NCBI RefSeq assembly: GCF_002909445.1
Contig: NZ_PPXC01000004.1
Span: 248,001-312,000, forward strand
Length of the DNA stretch: 64,000 nucleotides
From: Arthrobacter glacialis
GTDB lineage: Bacteria; Actinomycetota; Actinomycetes; Actinomycetales; Micrococcaceae
Reading direction: 5' to 3'
A program made the position numbers and the translations under genes. The stretch's first letter is position 1. Every line of letters begins with the position of its first letter. The notes beneath the pieces are model-generated. The model was given only the letters and a program-made list of their open reading frames with translations. It ran no database searches and was not told the origin of the DNA. This document shows, piece by piece, positions 32,458-42,044 of the stretch.

Positions 32458-33843
32458 CTAGATCACGTAGCGTTCGTCCTCATGGTCGCCCGGATGGTCC
32501 TTGACCAGGCCGGCGGCGAGGGTGTTGCCGTCCTGCGGATCGATCACCAAAAAAGCGCCGGTGCGGCGGTGGCGGGCATAGGACTCCACCGGCAGCGGTG
32601 ATGCCAGGCGGATCTGGGCCGCACCAATGTCATTGAGCTCCAGCCCGGAGGCCGCCTCCAGCTCGAAGGAGTCCAGGTTCAGCTTGCCCGTCACGGCACG
32701 AACCAATCCCTGCACGGTCTTGCTGCCGTGCTTGATCAGCACCTTGGAGCCCTCACGCAACGGCTTGGCGGACAGCCAGCACAACTCCGCGTAAACGTCT
32801 TGGCTGACCTCGCCAAAGGTGCCGGTGGCGGCAATGACATCACCGCGGGCAATGTCGATCTCTTCGCTCAGGCGCAGCGACACCGACTGCGGTGCAACCG
32901 CACGCTCCAGCGAGGTGCCTGCAAAGTCGATCCCGACTACTGTGGCCGTGCGTCCAGCCGGGAGCACCGTGATCTGATCCCCCACTGACACCGACCCCGA
33001 CGCCACTTGTCCCGCATAGGCGCGGTAGTCACGGAAGGAGGCACCGGCGTCGTCCGTCAGGGCAAGCTCGGGAGCCAGCGCACCCTGCGGGCGGATGACC
33101 AGCTGCACGGGGAAGCGGAACGGCTCCAGCCCGCGCTCCAACTCGTCGGTGGTGGGCAGCGTTTCCAGAATGTCCAGGAGGCTGGGGCCGGTGTACCACG
33201 GCGTGTGTGCCGAACGGTCCACCACATTGTCGCCTTCGAGGGCCGAGACGGGAACGACGACGACGTCGCTCAAGCCAATCTCGCCGGCCACGGACTGCAG
33301 ATCAACTTCGATGGCACGGTACACAGATTCGCTGAAGCCGACCAGGTCGATCTTGTTCACGGCAACCAGCACGTTGGGAACGCGCAGCAGCTTCAGCACT
33401 GAGAGGTGGCGCCGGGTCTGCTCGAGGACACCCTTGCGGGCATCGATCAGCACCACGACGGCGTCCGCTGTGGAAGCGCCGGTCACAGTGTTTTTGGTGT
33501 ACTGCACGTGCCCGGGGCAGTCTGCCAGGATGAAGCTGCGGCGGTCCGTGGCGAAATACCTGTACGCCACATCGATGGTGATGCCCTGCTCGCGCTCGGC
33601 ACGCAGGCCGTCCGTCAGCAGTGCCAGGTCGATCTTCTGGGTGCTGCCGTTCTCGCCGCCAAAGCCGCGGTCCGCGGAGGTGCGGGTGACAGCGTCCAGC
33701 GTGTCCGCCAGAATGGCCTTGGAATCGTGCAGCAGGCGACCCACCAGGGTCGACTTGCCGTCATCGACGGAGCCGGCCGTGGCGAAGCGGAACAGGGTTC
33801 CGGTGCCCAGTGCGGCAGGAGTGGTTTCAAAAGCTGTGCTCAT
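32458..33843 (-). CDS. cysN: Sulfate adenylyltransferase subunit 1 (GTPase)
   Basis: A 461-residue EF-Tu-like GTPase. G1 GSVDDGKSTLVGRLLHD, G3 ILADCPGHVQYTKN, and G4 VNKIDLV are present. The length and end of the chain show no fused APS kinase. With CysD it makes APS from sulfate and ATP, using GTP hydrolysis to drive the reaction. Its start overlaps the cysD stop by one base (TAATG). It is the last gene of the sir-cysH-cysD-cysN operon. Confidence 0.95.
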   Translation of the reverse strand: MSTAFETTPAALGTGTLFRFATAGSVDDGKSTLVGRLLHDSKAILADTLDAVTRTSADRGFGGENGSTQKIDLALLTDGLRAEREQGITIDVAYRYFATDRRSFILADCPGHVQYTKNTVTGASTADAVVVLIDARKGVLEQTRRHLSVLKLLRVPNVLVAVNKIDLVGFSESVYRAIEVDLQSVAGEIGLSDVVVVPVSALEGDNVVDRSAHTPWYTGPSLLDILETLPTTDELERGLEPFRFPVQLVIRPQGALAPELALTDDAGASFRDYRAYAGQVASGSVSVGDQITVLPAGRTATVVGIDFAGTSLERAVAPQSVSLRLSEEIDIARGDVIAATGTFGEVSQDVYAELCWLSAKPLREGSKVLIKHGSKTVQGLVRAVTGKLNLDSFELEAASGLELNDIGAAQIRLASPLPVESYARHRRTGAFLVIDPQDGNTLAAGLVKDHPGDHEDERYVI

Positions 33844-34790
33844 TAGAAGTAGCCGTCTTTCTTGCGGTCTTCCATGGCTGCCTCGGAGATGCGGTCATCT
33901 GCCCGGGTGGCGCCACGTTCTGTCAGGGTGGAGGCGGCAACTTCGCGCACTACGTCGTGGACTGTTGTTGCGTCGGAGGCCACGGCGCCGGTGCAGGACA
34001 TGTCTCCCACGGTCCTGTAGCGGACCTGCTTGATGACCACTTTCTCATCGGGACGCGGCTCGGAGACCGGGCCCACGGCACGCCACATACCGTCACGCTC
34101 ATACACTTCACGGTCATGGGCGTAGTACAGGCCCGGAAGTTCAATGTTTTCGCGGGCAATGTAGCGCCAGATGTCCAGCTCGGTCCAGTTGCTGATGGGG
34201 AACGCGCGCACATGCTGACCCACTGTGTGGCGGCCGTTGTACAGGTTCCACAGTTCGGGGCGCTGGTTGCGCGGGTCCCACTGGCCAAATTCGTCGCGCA
34301 GGGACAGGATGCGCTCCTTGGCGCGGGCCTTGTCCTCATCGCGGCGGCCGCCACCAAAAACGGCGTCGAACTTGTTCTTGGCAATGGCATCCAGCAGCGG
34401 CACCGTCTGCAGCGGGTTGCGGGTGCCGTCGGCGCGTTCGGCCAGCTCGCCACTGTCGATGAACTCCTGGACGGAACCCACCTCCAGGCGCAGGCCCAGG
34501 CGTTCCACAGTGCTGTCACGGAACTCAATAACTTCAGGGAAGTTGTGTCCGGTGTCCACGTGCAGAACGGGGAATGGCACCTTGCCGGGCCAGAACGCCT
34601 TGGTGGCCAGGTGCAACATGACCACGGAGTCCTTGCCGCCGGAGAACAGCAGCGCCGGGCGTTCAAACTCTGCCACCACTTCACGGATGATGTGGATGGC
34701 CTCGGATTCGAGCAGGTCCAGCGAGTTCAGGGACTCGAGCGGAGTTTCGACATGCTCAACCAGTGGGATGTCTGTGATTTGGGTGCTCAT
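33843..34790 (-). CDS. cysD: Sulfate adenylyltransferase subunit 2
   Basis: A 315-residue PP-loop enzyme with PP-motif LLFSGGKDSVVMLHL, LHVDTGHNFPEVIEFRD, and DAVFGGGRRDEDKARAKERI. It is the catalytic partner of CysN in APS formation. The start is the ATG at 34790, which overlaps the cysH stop (ATGA); the upstream ATG at 34805 lies inside cysH. Confidence 0.95.
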   Translation of the reverse strand: MSTQITDIPLVEHVETPLESLNSLDLLESEAIHIIREVVAEFERPALLFSGGKDSVVMLHLATKAFWPGKVPFPVLHVDTGHNFPEVIEFRDSTVERLGLRLEVGSVQEFIDSGELAERADGTRNPLQTVPLLDAIAKNKFDAVFGGGRRDEDKARAKERILSLRDEFGQWDPRNQRPELWNLYNGRHTVGQHVRAFPISNWTELDIWRYIARENIELPGLYYAHDREVYERDGMWRAVGPVSEPRPDEKVVIKQVRYRTVGDMSCTGAVASDATTVHDVVREVAASTLTERGATRADDRISEAAMEDRKKDGYF

Positions 34791-35500
34791 ACGTGTAGCC
34801 CGCATTCTGTCTTGGAGGTTCCGGCCCAGCGTCCTGACCTGGGGTCGGCGCCGGGGGCCACTTTCTTGGTGCAGGGTGCGCAGCCGATGGACGGGTAGCC
34901 CTGGCTCAGCAAGGGATTCACCGGCAGGAGATTGTCATCGGAGTAGCTGATCAATTCTTCGTAGGTCCAGGTGGCCACGGGATTGACCTTAACCAGGCCG
35001 TTCTTTTCATCCCACACCACCAGCGGCGTATCGGTCCGGGTGGGTCCTTCATCGCGGCGCACGCCCGTGAACCACAGCTCGTAGCCACGCAGTGAGCGGC
35101 TCAACGGTTCAACTTTTCGCAAGGCGCAGCACTGGGCTGGATCGCGGGCAAACAAGTCCTTGCCCAGCAGCGAATCCTGTTCGGGAACGGTGTTCACCGG
35201 CAGGACGTCCACCACGTTGACCCGCAGGTTCTCCGCCACCTCGTTGCGCGTGGCGTAGGTTTCGTCGAAGTGATACCCCGTGTCCAGGAACAGCACATCC
35301 ACTCCGGGGAGCTGGTCGGCAACCAGCGCCGGCAGTACGGCGTCGGCCATGGAACAGGCGACGGCGGCCGCACCCGTTGCGAAGTTGCGCGACACCCAGG
35401 CGATGATTTCCTCTGCGGACGCGTCCCACGCCAGTTCCGCAGCACCGGCCTGGGCAATGGACTTGAGCTCGTCATGCGAGCGGAGCGTTATGGTTGTCAT
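34787..35500 (-). CDS. cysH: APS (adenylyl-sulfate) reductase
   Basis: A 237-residue PAPS/APS reductase family protein. The paired cysteines CC in DPAQCCALRKVEPL and C-x2-C in GCAPCTKK are the [4Fe-4S] ligands that mark APS-specific reductases. The redox-active Cys lies in the C-terminal TECGLH. It reduces APS to sulfite using thioredoxin. The absence of a CysC kinase in the operon agrees with direct use of APS. It overlaps both neighbours (sir and cysD) by four bases. Confidence 0.95.
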   Translation of the reverse strand: MTTITLRSHDELKSIAQAGAAELAWDASAEEIIAWVSRNFATGAAAVACSMADAVLPALVADQLPGVDVLFLDTGYHFDETYATRNEVAENLRVNVVDVLPVNTVPEQDSLLGKDLFARDPAQCCALRKVEPLSRSLRGYELWFTGVRRDEGPTRTDTPLVVWDEKNGLVKVNPVATWTYEELISYSDDNLLPVNPLLSQGYPSIGCAPCTKKVAPGADPRSGRWAGTSKTECGLHV

Positions 35501-37254
35501 TTCAGCAGCTCCTCATCGGCGCGGTGGGCGAATTCGGCGAATGTTTCGCCCTCTATGCGGGCGCCAACATACTGGCGCACCACGCGTTCCACGTAGTCGG
35601 GCAGCTCGGCGGCGGTCACCTTCAAGCCGCGAATGGTGCGGCCAAGGCCTGCCTCGACCCGGTTGTCGGTAGCCAGCCCGCCACCCAGGTGAACCTGGAA
35701 GCCGGGGGCTGTGCCGCCGTCGTCCGTGGGAAGCATCATGCCCTTCAGGCCGATGTCCGCGGTTTGGATGCGGGCGCAGGAGTTGGGGCAGCCGTTGATG
35801 TTCAACGCGATCGGCTGGGTCAGAACGTTGCTGTCCACCAGATCGGCCAGGCGTGTTTCCAAGGCGGTGATGGCCGTGGCTGCCGTGTCCTTGGTGTTCA
35901 CCAGGGCCAGCTTGCAGTACTCGATGCCGGTGCAGGCGATGGTGGAGCGGCGGAACAATGACGGGCGGGCGGAGAGGCCCAGGCCGTCCAGTACCGTGAT
36001 GAGCGGCTCAACCTGCTCCTTGGGCACGTCGAGGATGACGAGCTTCTGGTGCGGAGTGGTGCGCAGCCGGAACGAACCATGAGCTTCCAGAGCATCAGCC
36101 AGGGCAGTGAGAATGGTGCCCGACACCCGTCCCACGGTGGGCGTCACGCCAATGAAGAACTTGCCGTCCTTTTGCTCGTGGACACCAATATGGTCACCCG
36201 GCGAGGTGGGCTTGGGTGCGGGATCGCCGTCGGGCAGCTTGTGGCCCAGGTATTCGTCCTCCAGAATTTGGCGGAACTTGGCCGGTCCCCAGTCAGCCAG
36301 CAGGAACTTCAGGCGGGCCTTGGTGCGCATGCGGCGGTAGCCATAGTCGCGGAAGATGCTGGTGACGCCCAGCCACACCTCGGCGGCCACCTCGGGTGAG
36401 ACAAAGACGCCCAAACGCTCGGCCAGACGCGGGTTGGTGGACAGTCCGCCACCCACCCAGAGGTCGTAGCCGGTGCCCAGCTCTGGGTGCACCACTCCAA
36501 CCAGGGCAAAGTCGTTGATTTCATGCACCACGTCCTGCGAGGGGTGGCCGGTGATCGCGGTCTTGAATTTCCGCGGCAGGTTGGCCAGTTCCGGATCGCC
36601 AATGAACCGGGCGCTGACTTCCTTGATCAAGGGGGTGGGATCGATGATCTCATCCTTGGCGATGCCCGCCACGGGGGACCCAAGGATCACGCGGGGAACG
36701 TCGCCGCACGCCTCAGTGGTGGACAGGCCGGCCGCCTCGAGCCGGTTCCAGATCTCCGGCACGTCCTCAACGCGCACCCAGTGCAGCTGGACGTTCTGGC
36801 GGTCCGTCAGATCCGCGGTGTCGCGGCCAAAATCGGTGGAAATCTGCCCGATGACGCGCAGCTGCTCGGTGGTCAACGACCCGCCGTCAATGCGGACGCG
36901 GAGCATAAAGTACTTGTCTTCAAGCTCGTGGGGTTCCAGGGTGGCTGTCTTGCCGCCATCGATCCCCTGCTTGCGCTGGGTATAAAGCCCCCACCAACGG
37001 AAACGGCCGTGCAGATCGGTCTTTTCGATGCTGTCGAAACCGCCGGCGGCGTAGATGGTCTCTATCCGCTCACGGACGCTCAGCCCGCCGTCTTCCTGCT
37101 TCCAGACCTCGTTGGCGTTCAGCGGCGCGGTGCCGTCAACCTTCCACTGGCCGTGCGGTTTCGCCGCGGGCCGGGCACGTACGGGACGTGCCGGCGCTGT
37201 TTCGGATGCAGTGGGAGCCTGGGCGGTCGCTCCGGCTAGAGCTGTCTGTGTCAT
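35497..37254 (-). CDS. sir: Ferredoxin-dependent sulfite (nitrite) reductase
   Basis: A 585-residue siroheme/[4Fe-4S] enzyme with two ferredoxin-like half domains. Cluster ligands are C-x5-C in ACTGIEYC and C-x3-C in GCPNSC; the siroheme-region sequence TADLTDRQNVQLHWVRVEDVPEIW is also present. It reduces sulfite to sulfide with six electrons from ferredoxin in the cytoplasm. A nitrite substrate is possible for the family, but operon context (cysH, cysD, cysN) argues for sulfite. The ATG at 37254 is preferred because a -10 box lies six bases upstream (leaderless); the ORF extends further to a TTG at 37293 that overlaps the promoter. It is first gene of the operon. Confidence 0.94.
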   Translation of the reverse strand: MTQTALAGATAQAPTASETAPARPVRARPAAKPHGQWKVDGTAPLNANEVWKQEDGGLSVRERIETIYAAGGFDSIEKTDLHGRFRWWGLYTQRKQGIDGGKTATLEPHELEDKYFMLRVRIDGGSLTTEQLRVIGQISTDFGRDTADLTDRQNVQLHWVRVEDVPEIWNRLEAAGLSTTEACGDVPRVILGSPVAGIAKDEIIDPTPLIKEVSARFIGDPELANLPRKFKTAITGHPSQDVVHEINDFALVGVVHPELGTGYDLWVGGGLSTNPRLAERLGVFVSPEVAAEVWLGVTSIFRDYGYRRMRTKARLKFLLADWGPAKFRQILEDEYLGHKLPDGDPAPKPTSPGDHIGVHEQKDGKFFIGVTPTVGRVSGTILTALADALEAHGSFRLRTTPHQKLVILDVPKEQVEPLITVLDGLGLSARPSLFRRSTIACTGIEYCKLALVNTKDTAATAITALETRLADLVDSNVLTQPIALNINGCPNSCARIQTADIGLKGMMLPTDDGGTAPGFQVHLGGGLATDNRVEAGLGRTIRGLKVTAAELPDYVERVVRQYVGARIEGETFAEFAHRADEELLK

Positions 37255-37289
37255 AGAAAGAGCGTAGGGTGCCGCGGCGTGCCCACCAA
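37255..37289 (-). promoter_or_regulatory. Leaderless-type promoter of the sir-cysHDN operon
   Basis: On the minus strand TTGGTG (37284-37289), a 17-base spacer and TACGCT (37261-37266) are followed by six bases and the ATG of sir. There is no ribosome site between box and start. Confidence 0.6.
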
Positions 37290-37386
37290 TCAAGAACGAA
37301 ATGCTGCTTCACCTTGGGCAACATTTCGTCATACGCCCCATTTTTGCCCGGCGTGTGCTTGTCCCAAGGCGGCTTTAAAGAAGGAC

Positions 37387-37423
37387 GACGCCGGTCCCGC
37401 GCACCTTGGGCGGGACCGGCGTC
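37387..37423 (-). terminator. Terminator hairpin of the DsbA-like gene
   Basis: gacgccggtcccgc (37387-37400) and gcgggaccggcgtc (37410-37423) pair perfectly over 14 bp with a 9-base loop. On the minus strand the stem runs into gtccttcttt. It is 27 bases past the stop of the upstream gene. Confidence 0.88.
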
Positions 37424-37450
37424 GAACCTGGGTCAGCAGATCTGAGCCAG

Positions 37451-38524
37451 TTATTTTTTCGCAGCTAGGGCAGCGGCGGCAAAGTCCGTGAAGGAACCGT
37501 CTTGCCACTGCACGCCGTCCATGAACACTGTTGGGGTGCCCTGCACGCCGTGGGTGGACGCCAGACCGGTGGCAAAGGCAACGTAGGGCCTGTACGTCTT
37601 ACTGTCCATGCAGTCTGTAATGTCCGCAGCCCCGGCCTCTTGTGCCAGCCGGCCCAGCTCGGCGGCGTCTAGGCCTTCACTGTTCTCTGCGGGCTGGTTG
37701 GTGAACAGCGAATCCAGGAACTTTTTGTAGTTCTGCGGGGATTCGCTGGCCACACACGCTGCCGCAGCAGCCGAGCGCGAGGAGTAATTGGTGCCGGCAG
37801 AGAATCTGTCCAAATACCCGATGGGCCGGTACTCTACAGTGATCTTGCCTTGGTCCTGCAACGCCTGGATGGCTGGGCCTTGGCTTTGCTCAAATGCTGC
37901 GCAATGCGGGCACATGAAATCGATGAACACCACTAGTTGCATGGGCTCACCGTTGGCTGATGCCTGAATGCCAATAGCCGCCGGGTCCAACGCCTGGCCG
38001 CCTTGTTCGGGCAATTGTGTGAGGTCAACGCGTGTGTCGGTAGTGGTGGGCGGGACCAGTGCGCCGCCCTGGCCGAAGGCGATCCCGCCAAACGCATTAC
38101 TGTTCTCCGGGACGTTTCCTGTGCTGGACACGCCGCCCTTTTGGTTTGAGCCGTCCGGACTGCCCGCGGCGTTGTCGGCGGCCACACCGGCGAGGAAGAG
38201 CGATACCACAACAGCAATCACCCCCACAATGGCTGCCAGGGTCATTACATAACCAATGACGAGCCCGGCAATGGCCAGCCCCTTGCCCTCCTCCCCCGTT
38301 CGCTTGATCTGGCTCAGGGCAATGTGTCCGGTAATCACACCGGCAATGCCTACAAAGAAGGATGAGACCAGGGAAACAATGGCCAAGGTGTTGGTGCCGC
38401 CCTTGCCGCCGGGAGCTGGCATGGGCGGATACTGGCCGTAGGGCGGCTGCTGGCCATAGTGTGGCGGCGTCCATCCCGGCGGGTTTTGCGGATTTTCTGG
38501 ACCTTGCACCGGGTTTTCCCCCAC
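37451..38524 (-). CDS. Membrane-anchored DsbA-like thioredoxin-fold protein with DUF4190 region
   Basis: A 357-residue protein. A Pro/Gly/Tyr-rich cytoplasmic tail (1-42) precedes two hydrophobic segments separated by GHIALSQIKRTGEEGKGLAIAG (DUF4190 hairpin, about 45-115). A linker then leads to an extracytoplasmic thioredoxin-fold domain (about 185-355) with the redox motif FIDFMCPHCAAFE and the cis-Pro region GTPTVFMDG. CPHC is the DsbA active site, so thiol oxidation or isomerisation outside the membrane is likely. The start is GTG, with AAAGG seven bases upstream. It lies between sir and the CbiX gene but has its own terminator; a link with sulfur metabolism is only positional. Confidence 0.83.
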   Translation of the reverse strand: MGENPVQGPENPQNPPGWTPPHYGQQPPYGQYPPMPAPGGKGGTNTLAIVSLVSSFFVGIAGVITGHIALSQIKRTGEEGKGLAIAGLVIGYVMTLAAIVGVIAVVVSLFLAGVAADNAAGSPDGSNQKGGVSSTGNVPENSNAFGGIAFGQGGALVPPTTTDTRVDLTQLPEQGGQALDPAAIGIQASANGEPMQLVVFIDFMCPHCAAFEQSQGPAIQALQDQGKITVEYRPIGYLDRFSAGTNYSSRSAAAAACVASESPQNYKKFLDSLFTNQPAENSEGLDAAELGRLAQEAGAADITDCMDSKTYRPYVAFATGLASTHGVQGTPTVFMDGVQWQDGSFTDFAAAALAAKK

Positions 38525-38640
38525 GAGTTTGCCTTTCGCTAGCTGAACATCCCACCCATCATCCCAGCGACAACCCGGACTGAGGCCATTGCGGCACAGC
38601 GGGTCGGGTTTTTCCCGGCCACCAACGGCTGGCGGGCGCG

Positions 38641-39342
38641 TTAGTCTTCGGTTCCCCGGCCCTGTGCAGCAAGGGCCGAGTCAAAGTGCTCCAAGGCAAG
38701 TTGGGCGAGCAGCACTGAGGGCAGCAACGGATCGGACACAAGATCCGCCCCGGCCTGGGACAACTGATCATGGAAGTATCCCGGCGCCAACAAGTATGAG
38801 GCAATGGCCACCCCTGCGGCTCCGCCCGCCCGCAGTTGTGCCACAGCTTCGGGCACCGAGGGAAGGGCGCTGGCGCCATAAGCCGCAACAATGCGTTGGG
38901 GCCGGCGAACCGCCAGATCCGCTGCCAGGACCTCAATTTGTTCGGCCGCTTCAGGCCGCGAGGATCCCGCGGCCGCCAGCACAATTCCCCAGTCCGCGGG
39001 CAAGTCGCCAAGCCGCTTGTGCAGCAACCCGGCCAGACGCGGGTCCGGCCCCAGCGGCTTGGCAGCAAGTGTTTCAGAACGGCTCTGGACAGCTTGGGCA
39101 ATGTCCACCTGGACATGGAATCCCACGGTTAGCAGCAGCGGCACCACCACCGCCCGCACGCCCGGCGCCACGGCCGCCACCACATCGGGCAGTGCCGGCG
39201 TCTGGACATCCACATACGCTTCCAGCACGCTCAGGCCCGGGCGCAGCGCAGCAATTTCCGCCCTGAGTTCATTGATGCGGGCCTGCCCCTGCGCGCTGTT
39301 GGTGCCGTGGGCGCAGGCAATCATCACAGTCTCTTGTCCCAT
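38641..39342 (-). CDS. CbiX/SirB-type sirohydrochlorin chelatase
   Basis: A 233-residue class II chelatase family protein. It has the N-terminal ACAHGTNS and the second metal-binding His in VPLLLTVGFHVQVDI; the second half repeats the fold (VLAAAGSSRP, ASYLLAPGYFHDQL). It probably inserts Fe(II) into sirohydrochlorin to complete siroheme for the sulfite reductase, since the CysG-like enzyme at 26203-27483 may not be sufficient alone. A cobalt chelatase role cannot be excluded by sequence, but no cobalamin genes are near. GAAAGGAC precedes the ATG. Confidence 0.82.
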   Translation of the reverse strand: MGQETVMIACAHGTNSAQGQARINELRAEIAALRPGLSVLEAYVDVQTPALPDVVAAVAPGVRAVVVPLLLTVGFHVQVDIAQAVQSRSETLAAKPLGPDPRLAGLLHKRLGDLPADWGIVLAAAGSSRPEAAEQIEVLAADLAVRRPQRIVAAYGASALPSVPEAVAQLRAGGAAGVAIASYLLAPGYFHDQLSQAGADLVSDPLLPSVLLAQLALEHFDSALAAQGRGTED

Positions 39343-39413
39343 GGTTATGTCCTTTCAACGATTGTTCCCAGCCAATGTACGGCAGAAGGCGGTTGGGCCA
39401 ATACTGTGTTGCG

Positions 39414-40826
39414 TCAGGGGTCACTGGCAGTATCCACGGCCTGCAGGCCTGCTGTCTTGTTGCTGATCCCCAGGGCCGAGACAACGCCGCCTGCAACAAA
39501 AAGCCCCGCTGTAATCAGCATGACACGCCGGAAGGATTCAACGTCAAGTGCCCCGCCCAATAAGAGCGCTGCCAAGGCCACTGCCAGGAGGCCGGCAACC
39601 CTTGACACTGCATTGTTGATGGCCGATCCAATGCCGCTTTGCCCCTGGGGCACGGCCCCCAGGATGGCTGCCGTCAACGGTGCCACCGTGATGGACAGGC
39701 CCACGGCAAAGACAATCTGGCCGGGCAGGATTTGCCACCAAAAGTTGAACGGCTCGGCCACGGATGTCATGAGCCAGTACCCCGCCCCGGCCACCACGGG
39801 ACCTGCCGCCATGAACCAGCGCGGCCCGTACTTGCCAGCCAGGGTCCCGAACCGCCCAGCCAGAATCAACGAAATGACGGCGACGGGCAAGGACGCCAAC
39901 CCGGCTTGCGCGGCGGAAAATCCCACAACCTCCTGCAGAAACAACACCACTATCAGCTGTCCCAAAGACAGTGCGGCATAGATGAAAGTGGTCGCGATGT
40001 TGCCCATGCCAAAGTTGCGGATCCGGAACAGGCCCAACGGCATCATGGGCGCTGCCACGCGACTTTCCCACCACAGGAAACCCGCCAGGGCCAGCAGGCC
40101 GGCCCCAAAAGGGAGGTAAACAGCGGGGTGTCCCCAGCCCAGCCGGCCTTGTTCAATCAGCGCGAACACTGTCCCGGCTAGGCCGGTAGCTGCCAGTGCG
40201 GCTCCCACAACGTCAATCCTGCGGCCGCGGCCTTTCGCTGTGGGGGCGGCGGACGCAAGCAGTGGTGTGGAAGCCGGCAGCGCCAGTCCCCTCAACAACC
40301 AGAGCGTGCCTGCAATAGGCACAACGTTGATGGCAAAGATGAGCCGCCAGCTGGCATAGTCAACCATCAGCCCGCCAGCCAGCGGACCGGCCAGAAACGC
40401 CGTCCCAGTCCATGCTGTCCAGGTGCCGATGGCCTTGCCTTGGGCTGCCCCAGTGAAGGTGGAGGTAATCAAGGCCAGCGAACTTGGCACCAGCATCGCA
40501 GCGCCTGCCCCCTGGACTGCGCGGGCCACGATCAGCAGCGTTGCGCTTGGCGCCACGGCGCAAGCCAGCGATGCTACACCAAAAATGATTAGTCCTGCAC
40601 GCAGAATCCGCACCCGTCCGAAGGTGTCGGAGAGCGAGCCGGCGATCAAAATTAAGGACCCCAAGGCCAGCAGATACGCATCCACGACCCATTGCTGCGT
40701 GGTGATGCCACCGCCCAGGTCCAGGGTCACGGCCGGCAGTGCAACGTTCACAATGGCCCCGTCGAGGAACGCCACAAAGGAGGCCAGGATGGCCACCCAC
40801 AAGACCCGCTGCTGGACGCCGGTCAC
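39414..40826 (-). CDS. MFS drug-efflux-type transporter (DHA2/EmrB family)
   Basis: A 470-residue protein with about fourteen helices. Motifs: FVAFLDGAIVNVALPAV (motif D1), GSLSDTFGRVRILRAG (motif A) and WTGTAFLAGPLAGGLMVDYASWRLIFAINV (motif C, antiporter group). It likely exports drugs or toxic metabolites using the proton gradient. Its GTG start overlaps the stop codon of the ABC permease gene (GTGA), so it is translationally coupled to the NatAB-type exporter upstream. Confidence 0.85.
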   Translation of the reverse strand: MTGVQQRVLWVAILASFVAFLDGAIVNVALPAVTLDLGGGITTQQWVVDAYLLALGSLILIAGSLSDTFGRVRILRAGLIIFGVASLACAVAPSATLLIVARAVQGAGAAMLVPSSLALITSTFTGAAQGKAIGTWTAWTGTAFLAGPLAGGLMVDYASWRLIFAINVVPIAGTLWLLRGLALPASTPLLASAAPTAKGRGRRIDVVGAALAATGLAGTVFALIEQGRLGWGHPAVYLPFGAGLLALAGFLWWESRVAAPMMPLGLFRIRNFGMGNIATTFIYAALSLGQLIVVLFLQEVVGFSAAQAGLASLPVAVISLILAGRFGTLAGKYGPRWFMAAGPVVAGAGYWLMTSVAEPFNFWWQILPGQIVFAVGLSITVAPLTAAILGAVPQGQSGIGSAINNAVSRVAGLLAVALAALLLGGALDVESFRRVMLITAGLFVAGGVVSALGISNKTAGLQAVDTASDP

Positions 40827-42043
40827 GACTTCTTGGAGAAAGCGGTTCGGAGCGAGAGCTTGCGGGAATACTCAATGGATCCATAGCGGAACAAGTGCAC
40901 GGCAACACGCAATGCCACCACGCCGAAGATGAACAGTTCGGCGATCACAATTGTTGCGGAGACGCCGTCGAGCGAGCCAAATGCGTTGCGCAACATGGCC
41001 GTGATGGGGGCTGTGAGTGGGAAGAACGTGAAGATTTGGACTATGACTGAGCCTGGATCACTGACCACCATGGTCACAATGTAAAAAGGGATGAACAGCG
41101 TGATCATGACGGGGGCGAACACTGTGCTGGCGTCCTTGGCCGTTGGCATGACCGCGCCAATGCTCACCAGCACGCCGGTGAAGAGGATGAAACCGCCAAT
41201 GAACAGCAGCGCACCCACCAACATCGGCAGGAATTGGAACTGCAAATTGGAAAGGTCAAAATCGGGTATGGCCAGCTGGTCGTTGAAAAATACGAAAGCA
41301 ACGGCCATGGGGGATGCAAACACCAGGGCCTGCACGGCGCCCACCATGAACAGCGAGATCACTTTGCCCACCACCAAGGTTGTGGGGTTCAAGGTTGTCA
41401 GGATCATTTCGGTGACCCGGTTTTCCTTTTCCTCCAAGGTGGAGGCAAGCATCTGATTGGCCAGCAAAATAATCACCACATAGAACAGGACCAGGAAAAG
41501 CAGTGGCGGCACCACAGTGTCCAGCCCGCCCGACGGCTGACCACCCTTGAATGTCTGGGACTCCGTGTCGAAATTGCCTTGGAGCGCCCCAGTCAATTCG
41601 GGCGAGCCCACTTTGTCCTGTGCCGAAAGGATCACCAGCTGCTTGGCGACGGCGTCATACGTGCCGTTTTTGAAAATGCCCTGGTCCGTGCCGAAAACCA
41701 GTACCGGGTCCGTCACCAGGCTGGCCGGGAAGCTGAAGTAAGCGTTGAGCGTGCCTGCCTTGACACGTTCGACGGCGGTGTCCGGGTCCGCCTCAATCCT
41801 CCCGCCCATGGCCTTGGCTATGGCCGGATCAATCAATGCAGAGGCGTCTGTGTAGCTGAAATCTACGGTCTGGGACTTTTGCGCCTCCGTTCTGGACTGT
41901 GTGGAGGAGCTGCTGGCAAAGACCAGGGCAAAGACCAGGCCCAGCAGCAGGGGGATGGCAAGGGTGGCAATCCAGAAGCGGCGCTTCTTCACAGTCCGGG
42001 TGAATTCAAACTGCACCACTGTGCCCAGGTTGTGGCGGGCCAC
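40823..42043 (-). CDS. ABC-2 type permease, NatB-like
   Basis: A 406-residue permease with one N-terminal helix (about 25-45), a 130-residue extracytoplasmic domain, and five or six C-terminal helices, as in NatB and related ABC2_membrane_3 proteins. LLANQMLASTLEEKENRVTEMILTTLNPTTLVVGKVISL is the conserved cytoplasmic block. With the ATPase encoded immediately upstream it would export sodium, peptides or drugs; the substrate is not evident. The last bases are shared with the start of the MFS gene. Confidence 0.87.
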   Translation of the reverse strand: MARHNLGTVVQFEFTRTVKKRRFWIATLAIPLLLGLVFALVFASSSSTQSRTEAQKSQTVDFSYTDASALIDPAIAKAMGGRIEADPDTAVERVKAGTLNAYFSFPASLVTDPVLVFGTDQGIFKNGTYDAVAKQLVILSAQDKVGSPELTGALQGNFDTESQTFKGGQPSGGLDTVVPPLLFLVLFYVVIILLANQMLASTLEEKENRVTEMILTTLNPTTLVVGKVISLFMVGAVQALVFASPMAVAFVFFNDQLAIPDFDLSNLQFQFLPMLVGALLFIGGFILFTGVLVSIGAVMPTAKDASTVFAPVMITLFIPFYIVTMVVSDPGSVIVQIFTFFPLTAPITAMLRNAFGSLDGVSATIVIAELFIFGVVALRVAVHLFRYGSIEYSRKLSLRTAFSKKS

Positions 42044-42044
42044 C

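Noticed and set aside
33810-34898. Long plus-strand ORF of 362 codons opposite cysD
   Set aside because: It lies wholly over cysD and cysN/cysH ends, whose motifs are unambiguous; the antisense frame is open only because of GC bias.
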